From Plectrocnemia conspersa (Eukaryota > Arthropoda > Insecta > Trichoptera > Polycentropodidae), in assembly GCA_009617715.1 (NCBI GenBank), contig VTFK01000511.1, positions 186,001 to 250,000 on the forward strand: a stretch of DNA of 64,000 bases. Direction: 5' to 3'. Of the stretch, positions 13,655 to 24,899 are shown piece after piece. The notes under the pieces are model-generated. The model was not told the origin of the DNA, ran no database searches, and saw only the letters and a list, made by a program, of their open reading frames with translations. The first letter of the stretch is position 1; every line of letters starts with the position of its first letter. Made by a program: the position numbers and the translations under genes.

Positions 13655-14110
13655 TGCACTTCTTAACGCTCACAGCAGATGGTGCCTTTATCGTCACTAA
13701 ACCGCAGCAAGCTGCCTCCGTACATTGTGCTAATTAAATACAACACATCCATAAAGCACAAGCACAATCTAGGATTGCTTCAGGATACACATTGTTTTTT
13801 CCCTTCAAGGACTAATTCGGCAAATGAAAATTGGCAATCGACCCTCCGCGGAGCGTCTCTAGACTTTTTGCTCGTGGTACATACATAGGACCCTGGAGAG
13901 TCGGTAACGTTATCCGAGTCTCCTATCCATTCCGAGCCCAGTTGGGCACCTCGTTTTGTCCGTCGTTAAGTTACGAATCTTACAGCCAGCTCACACCAAT
14001 CAGGTGGAAGCTCTCACCCCTTAGTTGAGAAGGCTCATCCCAGATTCTCTAAATCTCCTCCCGGCAGCCGGCAGTGTGAAATTAGATTTATTCCACCTGC
14101 TAAAGCTGCC
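13655..14110. other. Higher-GC island without gene
   Basis: The GC content is well above the surroundings, with low-repeat sequence such as ctccgcggagcg and tcccggcagccggcag. Open frames here overlap in different frames and show no domain or splice logic. It could be a conserved intronic element. Confidence 0.35.
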
Positions 14111-15300
14111 ACTTGACTCGCGTGAAAAACTTGACTAATTGACGCAGCAGCGAACACGTATATCTTCGAGAAGTCAAATTTCGAATACGCTTTCATGTTG
14201 AAATGTGTAACGTGTGAGTTTCATTTTATATAGGCACGTGTAAGTTCTTCAGTGCTTCTCAATTATTTTTTAATCTCAGATCTTTAATATGGTTTTAATA
14301 AATTACCCGATTTAATTTTATAATGCTGCTATAAAACGTATTTTTGATCTAATTCTCAAGACATCGTCATTTTCTGATTTATGGAAATGCACAAAAGTCA
14401 CCACTATTTATAAAAGGGTGACAAATTGTGTACAAAGAACAATAGATATGTATTAAATACTTGAGTAGACTTAATGCAAAGGAATGTAAACTCCAGTTAT
14501 AAAACGCATATGTATATCCAATTATTTATTTATTACCTTACAAATTAGCTAACAATTGTCTCTTCGATTCCCGGAAATTTCAGAGATCAAGCCAAAACTT
14601 TCAGAATAAACAATGTATGATACATCAATATATCTGTGACTCAAGTTGATTATCTATGGTTTAAATATTTTTTTTTTGATGGCAATAATTATTATAATAA
14701 AGTGCAAAAAATATATGTGTTAGTAAATGGTAATTGATTTTTAAATGTATTTTGAGCAATTATTGGTAATAAAATAAAATTAAAATATAGGACTATAACA
14801 AAAGTAAAGAAAGTTACATATGTTTAAAAACATCTTGTTTTATTAATACTGTTTTCACTGTATTAATTATTTCCTAAAAAAAAAATTATATTGTTATAAA
14901 TAAGTATATTGAGTAAGCTAATTTACATTAAAAGTTACGTATTATTTAATAATTAAACAGTATTATAATCTACTAATAATATAAAAATACTAAGTAGATT
15001 AAAATATTCTTACACGTATTTTTTAATGTTAAAAAATATTTTAATTTAATTTAAGAAACATTAATCAAAATATTGGCAACATATCATATATCTTATATTT
15101 GTTATTATATTATCTATTTTATCTTTATATCGATTCTCATAATATTGATTCCTAATTTATCATCAATGAATTGAAATCAAACGTATTTTTTTTAATATAA
15201 TCGTCCGATTTAATAAAAAAAGTTTTTTAATAAAATATGTTACATAAACTATGTTAAATTAAGAAATACATATATGCCTAATAATTATGGACTTGTATGT

Positions 15301-15438
15301 TTTATTATTTTTTTATCTTCATAACGGTTCAAACAAATTATCATGAGCTGCTTTCGCACATAATTTAAGATAGTAAAAAACATATAAATACGACCATGAT
15401 TAATATTATTTTTATTATTTACACACTCGTTGGTCAAG
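15301..15438 (+). promoter_or_regulatory. Putative promoter of the GH18-like gene
   Basis: This upstream block is shared with the orphan exon copy at 37413-37485 (minus strand). Short matches such as taacggttca, cataattt/atatcaagatag and the cgttg..taag/caag context before the ATG line up in order. A TATAAATA at 15383-15390 lies about 50 bp before the ATG and could be a TATA box. It is not clearly retained in the second copy. The promoter role is inferred from conservation and position only. Confidence 0.4.
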
Positions 15439-17246
15439 ATGCGTCCTCAAATATTTATCACGTGTGTATGTATCATATTTATTTTATCAATATCGCACAC
15501 ATTTGGCACAAGTAAGTTTTTTTTACAGATTATAAGTGATGATCTTAGAAAATATTTAATTAAAATGTTTTAAAAATATATTTTAGAAAACTTATTTTGT
15601 TTAATTAACCTGCCGTTTTCTTTGGCTAATCTGGATATGTCATTATGCACTCACATTGTTTATTTTGAAAGTATTTTATATATTAATGGTACAGTAGAAT
15701 TACAAATAAATAAGATAAAAGGTATATTTTAATATTAAAACCGTATATTGTTTAAAATAAAAGGAATTACAAACGATTTCATTTCATGACAGAATATATG
15801 AAGAAATTTAAAAAACTAAAAGGATCTAATTTGCACTTAAAGACATTCTTACAAGTCGGTGGATATAAAAAATACAACAATGAATTTTATAAGGTAAAAA
15901 CACTTTTAAATAACATCATTATACATGATACATAGTACATATTTATTTATTTTACCTTAGTTTTAAAATTACGCCAAAATTAGAATAACAAAAATAACCC
16001 ATATTACTTTGTAAATATATAATAAACATATTTTTGTAACGATTTTGATCTTAAAATATATAATAAACATATTTTTGTAACGATTTTGATCTTAAATTAT
16101 ATTTTGTCTGCTTTAAATAATTATTTTATCCATCTTTAAATAATCATTTAATTTATCTTTAAGAATAATATATTATACATAGACAACTTTTGCTAAGTGT
16201 TATAAATATTGTAAAATCAATGAAGCTTATTAAAGTTTTCTTTCGAAAATATTTTAATACAACGCTGTTTATTATTTTTTGACAGATAATAGCAAGTGAA
16301 ACTATGAGAAAAGCATTTGCAAAAAATGTTGTGAAATTTGTAATTAAAACACGAATTTGATGGAATATTTTTTTCTTGGAGTGATGACATTATATATGAT
16401 TCAGCGTTTTCAGAAATAGAAAAAGAAAACTTTACTCTTTTAATAAGAGATCTGCGAAATGAGAATAAACAAAATAAATTATAGTTGGCGGCTAAAATTT
16501 ATTCAGTTAATAAAGAATTCTTGTCATACAACGTTCCAAAAATTGTGAAGTAAAAAAAATTAAATAAATATTTTTTCTCTACATATATTATTGTTGCAAT
16601 TTTTTTCAGATATCTGGATTTCGTTGTCTTGACACATTATACTAAAAATTATTCTAATAAAACTTCACACTTTAACGAAATGAGTTTCATAAAAGGTATG
16701 GTTAATAATGTAAAGTCAATGGGAGTTCCACCTGAAAAAATACTTGTTGATTTCATACTATATTCTCAAAAATGTAAGCTAAGATATGTCAATCGATATT
16801 CATATGGAGCTCTCGTAGATAGCAGAATGAAGATTAATTATACTACTGTAAATATATATATACATATCTTATTTTTTTATTTATTGAATATTATATATAA
16901 AATCATATTTTTCTTCGACCACTTTTAGGCGTGCAAATTAAAATTAACAAAGACGTGGTCTGAAGGATGGGATGACAATGAAAAAGTATCTTATTTATAC
17001 AATGGTTCCGATTGGATATCATACGAAAGTAATCGTTCCATTTCTGCAATAGTTGGTTTTATGATGGAAAAAAATATTGCTGGAATATTTTTATATTTGA
17101 ATAACGATGATCCAAATAACCAGTGTAACGGTGGCAAGTTTCCTGTTTTAAACTCGATAAAAAAAAATATAGAAAATTTTTCAAAATATCGACTAGTTCC
17201 AAACCCACAAAGCAAAACGTATCAGCTAATTTTACCAGAAGACTAA
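15439..17246 (+). pseudogene. Chitinase-like protein, glycoside hydrolase family 18; catalytically dead and frame-broken
   Basis: Six exons can be drawn: 15439-15511, 15587-15721, 15793-15893, 16286-16549, 16610-16847 and 16929-17246. Splice phases all agree and give about 375 codons, the usual size of a GH18 domain. Exon 1 encodes a signal peptide (MRPQIFITCVCIIFIL...). GH18 landmarks are SLCTHIVYFES, LKTFLQVGGYKKYN, TMRKAFAKNVVKFV, YNVPKIVKYLDFVVLTHYT, PPEKILVDF, GSDWISYES and FLYLNNDDPNNQC. The catalytic DGxDxDWE motif reads DGIFFSWS, so the acidic residues are gone and the product could at most bind sugar. One extra A in the AAAA run at 16345-16348 shifts the frame just before this motif, and a TAG at 16492-16494 interrupts the restored frame. 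This is therefore a recently broken gene, or one with assembly errors. It lies antisense within an intron of the Ig-type gene. A secreted chitinase-like lectin is the likely ancestral role. Confidence 0.85.
16013..16095 (+). repeat. 41-bp tandem duplication
   Basis: Two nearly identical consecutive copies of a unit beginning aatatataataaacata and ending gattttgatctta lie in the third intron of the GH18-like gene. Confidence 0.85.
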
Positions 17247-17938
17247 TGAATTTATAGTCATTCGTCTCTTTGAAGATTACAAAAAGATTCTAAAAAATGT
17301 ACTTGTTGCGTATTGTGAATTTTATGTAGTGTGTGAATTTATATATTTTAGATATTTTAACAACATTGTTATTTTTATTATGTTAATTTTATTTGTTTTA
17401 TAATCGGTTCAATATATATTTTTAGAATTACACCATATTTTATTTGTAAGTAAGATTTATATTTATTTTGTGCTAAATACATATGAGCATTGGCTATGGG
17501 AGTGTTTTATAATTAATAAGTTTTGTATTTATTTATTATTATTCCCAAACATTTATTGAGATCAAGCAAAGATATGGAAAAATTGTGAGCTAGTGTTGTG
17601 TAAAAAAGTATTTATTTAATAAACCACAATGCTGTAGTTGAGTAAATAAACTATAAAAAATTATGGCATTAAAACAAATAACTAATTAGTTTAATAAATA
17701 ATACAAAACATTTCTTAAAGCTCACTCTTTAGCTTAAAATTATTATACATTAGTATAATAATTGTAAACTTTTTTTTTTTTAATTCTAAATTTTAATAAA
17801 AGTATTGATATTTATAAATGCGCAAGACCATTTATTTAGATAACCAGAAATATATTTTTTATACAAATGTATTAAAACATAGTGCCTAATGAAATTATTG
17901 AGACAGAATTTATTTCTTAAATTCGACGTAAAATGGTT

Positions 17939-17956
17939 AGGTTAGGTTAGAGGGGT
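17939..17956 (+). repeat. Short interstitial TTAGG-type tract
   Basis: GGTTAGGTTAGGTTAGA contains about three units of the insect telomere repeat. It is too short to be more than suggestive. Confidence 0.5.
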
Positions 17957-18482
17957 TTCACGGATTACATAAGCTCTAAAAGATTAAGTAGTCCATACCA
18001 TTAACTTAAAGACATTCTGTTTTTCTTTTAGCTCCAAATATATTTGATATTAATTTTATATTTACGATCATAGTTTTTATCAAATGTTAAAAAATTATTT
18101 TTATATATTATAGAACCGTAATTAAGACACCATTTAATGACAAAAAACTTTCCAAAATGCCTGATTTTTCTGAATAAAAATAGATAAATAAAGTATAAAA
18201 CAAGACTAAATAAAATATATGACAAAGCTTAATTTAAATTCATTGAAGCAAACCAATTCAAAAAGTAATGCACTAGCTGTTTCCTGAACAACACAAACAA
18301 ACAAACGAAAAAATCATAAAAGACAAGATCGAATCGAATAACGGCAAAATCACGCTTAAGATAATGACCCCAAGATCAAGGCAAACGAGATAGAAGAACT
18401 AAAAGGTGCGATATGCAAGCCCTTACATCTCAAAAAGCTATGTAACGTGTTAAATAAATTTATTAAAAAAATGAAATAACAA

Positions 18483-18552
18483 AATCAAAACATACGTTAA
18501 TTTAAAAATAATATAACAATTTCAAAACATACGTTAATTCAAAAAAAATATA
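18483..18552. repeat. Imperfect tandem duplication, about 44-bp unit
   Basis: The block caaaacatacgttaatt occurs twice (near 18486 and 18525), with similar A-rich sequence after each. Confidence 0.7.
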
Positions 18553-19089
18553 TTTTTAGCGAATATACTCGTTCATTAAGATTAAGCGTTTAAAAGCAAT
18601 TTTTTTAAAGAATGAATGTTTGTAAATGGCTCGAGAAGTTGTACCAATACATATATATCGCTTGTTTTGAAGCAAAAAACTATTTTTTTAAAAGCAATTT
18701 AGATGAAGTTTAGGCTTATAAACGTTTTATACATAGCAATATTTTTGTTAAAATTGAAACCTACTGAGTTTTAAAAATCGTTTATTATTTTTTTGATATT
18801 TTGCTAGCTTTATATTTTATCTTGAAAATTAAAATATTGTTTATCGAACAAGAAGATTCAATTTATTATCATGCTCTATTCAAGATCATATAACTTGTGC
18901 CAAATAATTTTTTTTTGTAAAATCGTCCTATTTTACCATTAAAAATGTATTACATTATCTTAGATTATTTATTGCTAATCTTAAAAATAATTTAGTGGAT
19001 ATATTTTAATTATTTATAAATGAATTTTTTTTTGCCAAATCTAATATATTTTTACTACATATTTAAGAGTTAATATGATTCGGTATATT

Positions 19090-19645
19090 ATATATTTAAA
19101 TTATAACAAAACTCCCGTCGCATCACCCCAACATTATAATATTATAATTCCCTCAATTACTTACATTTAATGGGACGGTATGAATTAATAACGTTAATTC
19201 GTTATCTTGCCCGAGATGTATCGTTATGAAAAATGTGACGATCCGCTTTTCCTTTCCGACATTTTTTTAGACGCATCTGATTTATGCCCCCGAGAACGCC
19301 ACCCCTAACAAGAGATAAGCCACAGAAAATATTAACGCCCCCGTGCTGAAAAAAAAATTCCAAGACACCCAAGAAAGGCTCTGGGGTGAGTTACCTAACG
19401 AGGCGGGTGCATCGGCGAGTGGCCAATTTGAATATTTAAAAAAATCATCGGGGTGGGAAAAGTATCCCTTTTTAATTTTACGCCTGTTGGAAAAATTAAT
19501 CCGACATTATGTTAATCGAAGCAGTTGTCGTTGCCGAAAAAGAGGGATGTTTTTATTTTTATTCGACCCGGCGCACATTGCGGCCAAACCACATTATTTA
19601 CCACAAAATGAAGGTGATGATCTTATAGCTTACTCCAATGCCTAA
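19090..19645. other. Higher-GC island with a 100-codon open frame, probably non-coding
   Basis: The frame from 19343 is composed of poly-K and mixed residues without a recognisable domain, and the island has no splice context. Blocks such as cgagaacgccacccctaac stand out from AT-rich flanks. Confidence 0.3.
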
Positions 19646-19794
19646 TTAATTTCATGAACATGTATAATATTTCATATCTAGATCTACCTTTTTTATAGTT
19701 ACATAAATGATTATTTTTCTAGAGTTTTGTGATTTAGTTTTAAATAATTTATAGTCAGGTTTTGTATCATATTTTCAGAATGCACTGATCGCTT

Positions 19795-19985
19795 AATAAA
19801 ACTTGTCAAGATTGACAACACGGAGTCACAGCAGCAGAGATAAATCCTAGTTCCCCTACATACATCATAGCCGACAATAATACAACTCGACAGGCCAATG
19901 AAGACTCCGAATCTCTAATCTACCGCTTGATAGAACCATTAACATTTTTTTGTATGCATATGTGGTAATTTATACATGATAAAAA
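19795..19985 (+). repeat. Unclassified interspersed repeat, copy 3 (second half)
   Basis: It aligns with 12048-12210, including atagccgacaat and tgcatatgtggtaattta. Confidence 0.5.
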
Positions 19986-20439
19986 ATGTAAAATGTTAAA
20001 TTTATTCTTTATATTTAAATTACGATAAATACTACTAGAAAAATTTTCAGTGAAAGATTTATACTAATAATATTGTCTTTTATTGAATATCTTAAATCTT
20101 TGAGTGATATTAAATGTAAAATTTAAATATTTTTTTTATACAGATTTAATTATGTCAGTATAAACCCAATACTGGTAAAAAGTTTTTAAATAAAAATATT
20201 ACTCTGAGAAAGTATTATTATATACAATATTTAAAAATAATAAGTTGTTTGATTTTTTTAAGGCCTCAAAAACAGATGTAGTAACCATGTGTTATATATG
20301 TAACTACAATTTGTATACTCAAGATAATTATAGATTAAAGATCTTAAAATTATTAAGAGTATGCAAAAGTTTAACTAATACATCGTAAGATTTATTATTG
20401 GTACAATATCGCTTATTTGGCCGCACAGTGCGACGAAAA

Positions 20440-20680
20440 GCCAAATTTGTCAGTATTCATTACACGGTATTAATAATTCAAACGCGACGATAAATTCAGG
20501 CGTCCTTTGGGAAATTCGCCCGGAACCGCGAAAGCAAATAAAGTGGCTAATCGAAAAAAATTAAACGCGTACGAGCAAATATAAATTTGTGAGCGTTTTT
20601 AATTTTCGGCGACTTTGTCGTATGCAAACAGCGTTTGAGCGACGCAAATTGACCGCCTACGCCAGTGGCGTAGATTGAAG
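20440..20680. other. Higher-GC island, possible conserved non-coding element
   Basis: The sequence is mixed, with several gcgacg, gcgttt and cgaaa motifs, and has no reading frame. It shows no terminal repeats, so it is not an obvious transposon. Confidence 0.3.
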
Positions 20681-21429
20681 AGAAACAAACAAAAAAATAA
20701 AAAAAATAAAAGGTCACTTTTGTTCAAATATTTTCAGCTGTGTGATGGTGGCATTTAAAAATCATAGAATCCTGATATGATTTGTATTATTTTAACTTCG
20801 GATCTATATAGCCATTTACCTGTGTGGGCAATTATGACAGTTCTCATTACCTTATGAAAATATTGGATCACATAAATATCTCAACTAAAATTTTAATCAA
20901 CTCAAGTGCTTTAAGAAAAAAATTAATTATATATTAAAAAAAAAAATATATTATTTTATGAATTTTTTTTACAATATTAATGCTAATATAAAATATTTTG
21001 TCATACTGGGACTCCATAGTATTGATCCATATTATAATATGGTAAGCACCAATGTTTTATATAAAAGACAAGGTGACCCTAAATAACTAAGGTGCCTCGT
21101 ATTTTGAATCACAAATTCACAAAAAATAAATATTGATCATGTAAGAGTTACAAATTAAATTCTCATTAAAGAAAATGTCCAGATCCTTTAAATAAGTTAC
21201 CGTTTGAGGAGAATTCCTCTGATACTGTGAAAAAAATTTCACGTATATATGCATATGTATACATTTTTTTTGTGTGCATATGAATTTTAAAACGACATCA
21301 ATTATAATTAATAATAGTATAATTTAAAATAATAAAAATTAAAAATAAAGGTCGTCATTATATATATTAAAAAAATTACTTTAAATGTTGATTTATATTT
21401 TAAAACTTTAAATAAAATTTTCTTCAATA

Positions 21430-22040
21430 GCCTTCACTTATATTTCGGGCTTTTTTTGATTCCATTTTGACAAAATATTTGAGGCTTTAATTCGAAATGT
21501 TCTGATAGTCTTTATTTCACAATGTCTGTATTTTTATTTTTTTCGTTTATAAAGTGTTGCATTAATCGAAATAAATATTAATTAAAAGGAGCAAGGTCTC
21601 GAGAATAGTAAATTAGACAAAACCCTTCAGACAAGTTTCTTGATTATATCGAAAGTAAATTTTGGCATATGGGGACATGCATTGTTCTATTGTTGAGCTA
21701 TTAGACTTCTGTTGACAAGTGCAGTCATTTTTTACTTCTTGGTGTAAATGATTTAGCTGATTGCTGTTATTGTTTGGCCAGGTTTAATAGTTTCTTAATG
21801 CACTACGCTCAATTCGTGTGTCTCCAAGTCTTTTTACTGTTAAATAAAACTTATTTAGTTTTTCGGCCAGTAAATGAATAGTTTAAACAGGATTTGCTTC
21901 CATTTCTGCAGTCAGGACATCATCGTTTATTTTTTATGATCTCCCACATCCAGAACTATTCTTTTAATTTGTTCACACCATCTGTGACACGAACGGATAT
22001 CTAATGAATCATCTACTAACTTTGGTGGCTATTTCACATT
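21430..22040 (-). mobile_element. mariner fragment
   Basis: On the minus strand, three frames carry mariner transposase pieces. AEMEANPV.TIHLLAEKLN belongs to the DNA-binding half. ELLKPGQTITANQLNHLHQE and YSRDLAPFN.YLFRLMQHFI belong to the catalytic half (usually YSPDLAP.DYHLFRSMQH). The middle is deleted and frames shift between blocks. It is inactive. Confidence 0.7.
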
Positions 22041-22199
22041 AAGTTCTATATATCGAAATATTATTCTTAATGTATTTTATTAATTCCAATTAAGATAAAA
22101 TTACTTGGCACTTTGAACAACCACAAATACATAAAATAACTTAGCTGCTAAAATTTTATCGCCAGTTACACGACGCAAAACCGAGTTTTTAAGCAGCTA

Positions 22200-22575
22200 C
22201 CATTAAACGTTTAAACATGCCAAGATTGATATTGAATAATGGACGATGCTAAACTCGACGAAGATTTTATATATAAAAAAACACAGTTTAACGCGAGTAA
22301 ACTGCTCAGATAGTAAAATAATTAATGTCGAAAAAATGAGCCGCAAGACGAAACGGAGACACGCTTTTAAAATATTAAAGCAATTTTTATTTCTTCACAT
22401 AATTCGCTCGGGCAAATGTATAATTTGGCGAGATACAGAGGACTTCCTAGCATTTAAAGAGTTTTTTCTTCGTCCTCCATCGCCTCCTTCCCCCTCTGGA
22501 ATCATCAAGATATGGAGAAAATCGCCCCTTGAAATAATAGTTATACATTTTCCCTTTAAGACGACCCCTTGAAGA
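22200..22575. other. Higher-GC island with overlapping chance frames
   Basis: Open frames occur on both strands over the same bases, including a 108-codon plus-strand frame, with no domain match recognised. The pyrimidine-rich cgtcctccatcgcctccttc stretch dominates. Confidence 0.3.
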
Positions 22576-23026
22576 GATAACACAAACCAAAGTAAAATTA
22601 AAATATATATTTTTAATTAAATAATTTATAAGAAATGTTACCAAAACCATTTCATTTAATCACTGTGTAAAATAGGTTAATGGTGACATTTTAAAGTCTT
22701 TTGATATTTTAAGAACCATACAGTTACAACAAAAAGTTCATTTGCTTTTTTTGATTTCAGGTAGTGGCTTAACGCTTCTGTGACAAGTGATTTTTGAACG
22801 ACAAATTGAACGCAAAATATCGAAAAATTTGGTATTAAATTAAATCCAACGTGACCTAACTGGTTACCTTAATGCGTCATGATGCAATTTAGTGAAATCC
22901 TTCAAATGCATCAACCAAATGCCTTTATAATTAAAAAATATTGTATGCCATTAAAAGCTCAATATCTTCATTTCATTGCTGAATCTTTACCGGTTTAATC
23001 TTTAACAGTAAAGTTAGTCACATATA

Positions 23027-23091
23027 CGCGTTAAAAGCGCAATAAAAAAATACTATTACTTAAAGTATTTTTTTATTGCATTTTTAACACG
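23027..23091. repeat. Short palindromic hairpin / fold-back
   Basis: The arm GTTAAAAGCGCAATAAAAAA continuing to ATACT pairs with AGTATTTTTTTATTGCATTT continuing to TTAAC across a loop of about 9 bases, with one mismatch region. It lies 140 bp from an Ig-gene exon, on the intron side. Confidence 0.75.
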
Positions 23092-23232
23092 TATTTAATT
23101 TGCTAATTTTTTTGACCATTATACCGAATTAGGGTAGGTTATTACAATGGTCTTAATTTAATTTAAATAAATCAATTATAAGCTTGTGAGCTAAGAAAAA
23201 TGCTTACAGGTTAACAAATTAAAAATAATTAC

Positions 23233-23402
23233 CTGAATATTTGAGTTGGTGCTGACCATGTCTTCGTGTATGACATGAGATCCGTTATACCAGGTTAGAT
23301 TGGCAGCTGGCCTAGCACCCTGAACTAGGCACTCCAGATTCACCTTGCTACCCTGGACAGCGTGCTGCTCCACCCCCAACAGCGATATCTTCGTCGGGCG
23401 CA
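23233..23402 (-). CDS. Ig-superfamily cell-surface protein, exon (first half of the same Ig domain)
   Basis: This 170-bp exon has a tttgtaatttcgcag acceptor and a CAG|GTAATT donor. It is entered in phase 1, where the split codon restores V before RPTKISLLG, and is left in phase 0. It encodes RPTKISLLGVEQHAV, GSKVNLECLVQGARPAAN and LTWYNGSHV, ending in STNSNIQ. The domain landmarks are the first Ig cysteine (LECL), the tryptophan (TWY) and an N-glycosylation sequon (NLT). It joins directly to the exon at 615-765 to finish a C2-type Ig domain of about 105 residues. The GARPAANLTWYN stretch is characteristic of insect nephrin/sidestep-like receptors. The intron downstream is about 22.5 kb and hosts a chitinase-like gene on the opposite strand. 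Phases and splice sites agree on both sides, so I consider this a real exon. The exact family name is inference. Confidence 0.9.
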
Positions 23403-24859
23403 CTGCGAAATTACAAATGGATGAAAAAAAGTTAATCTAACTTTGGGGGCGATAGTGCGAATTAAATTTTCAGATAAGGCCGCTCCGGTTTTTGCGCGCA
23501 AAGCCTCCCTGGATTTATTGCCTTTAATTACACACAAAATCTAAATCCGCTCCGGACACACAGACACAAGCGCACGTGTACATTTGTAATACTGTGTAAC
23601 ATTCTCATCGCCGTTTGAGAATTAGAGTAACATAGATTTGTCGCTTGGAATGTGCGATTCCAACCGAATAATAAACAGCAAAGTATATGTATATTCAAAG
23701 CCAGCGTGGAGTTATTTATGTATTAGTGACTAATTATATTATTATTATAATAATATTTATTTAAATTTAAATAGTAATAACCCTAAATATGTGACTTTTG
23801 AGTTTAAAATAGAAACTTTGATCCAAGCTTTGAATTATTTGAGAGCAAAGTAAAATTACAACAATAATTATGTAACTAATTTATATTATATATATTAAAT
23901 TAATAGTAAAATAGTGTGTGATTGTTAGTTAAATATTTTACAGGTATATTAAAGATTTATTGTATAGTAACAGAGAGGTTTTATGTTTGCTTACTTTTCA
24001 CTAAATGGCAATTACAAATGTCTGTTTGATTACTACAACTTTTATATTGCGTGACAGTCAAAATTTTAGGGATTTAGAAAGTGGTAACTAGTGTCATTTT
24101 TTCTACAATTCCATGGTGCTGCCCTTTACAAATATAATAGTATTTATATTTAAAAAGGCACCTCTAAGGCGCTGTATATTTATTCTAGCTCTATTTTTTT
24201 AATAAATGATTGACACATATAAGGTGCATAACATTAAACCTGCCGTGTTATAAAAACTGATGGTTTGATTTATGGCGCTTTTAACGCTATTTGTTAATGA
24301 AGCTATCAATAATAAGGTTTCTTGTAAAATATATAATTCAACGAAGATTTCAAAAATTATTTATGTATACATATATTATAGTACATGTACAAAAATATGT
24401 ATAAAAATAAATTGTATGTTTATTATTAAAAATACAAAAATTGAGTTTTTTACCTAAAATTGATTGAAATCTAATAAAATAAAAAACGCAATATGGCAGT
24501 TTATTTTGCTTACTAAATTGTTAAAAATAACTAATGCTAGTACACATTGACGTCGTCAAAATATTTTTTTTTCAAATAAACATTTTTTTAACTATAGCAG
24601 TTATTGTAGATAATTCATTATTATTTTAGTATTATATGGATTTGAAAACAAGTCATATAAAAAATATGAGATCATAAAATTCAGTTATTAATTTTTAATT
24701 AATGAGCAATAAATTACATAGATTACAAATTAAAAACACAGACATCACGTTGTTATCTGGTGTTTCTCGCACGTCACAGAGCGTTAAATTAAAAACAAGG
24801 CGAATAATATCACTTTATTACAAATTAACCTTTGATTAGTTTAATTGATTGATTTTGAA

Positions 24860-24863
<4 letters not shown>

Positions 24864-24897
<34 letters not shown>
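24864..24897. repeat. (AT)n microsatellite
   Basis: An uninterrupted run of about 17 AT units. Confidence 0.95.

Positions 24898-24899
<2 letters not shown>

Larger units (their letters stand above)
766..23232 (-). other. Intron of the Ig-superfamily gene (22.5 kb)
   Basis: The interval lies between the phase-0 donor at 23232 and the acceptor at 766. It contains a pogo/Tigger element, a Harbinger-like element, hAT and mariner remnants, a reverse-transcriptase fragment, a fold-back element and a broken GH18 gene on the opposite strand. The stretches 2113-3479, 5388-11770, 14120-15300 and 17250-19090 are very AT-rich, and I see no gene in them. Their few open frames of 60-80 codons lack domain signatures and splice context. 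Confidence 0.75.

Noticed and set aside
16991..17215. 74-codon minus-strand frame
   Set aside because: It is the antisense shadow of the last GH18-like exon.
20800..20870. Candidate minus-strand donor cccacacag|GTAAAT
   Set aside because: The sequence upstream of it does not encode an Ig-like or any recognisable peptide in a phase compatible with the known exons.
22246..22572. 108-codon plus-strand frame
   Set aside because: Overlapping frames on both strands, a proline-rich stretch from a pyrimidine tract and no domain suggest chance.
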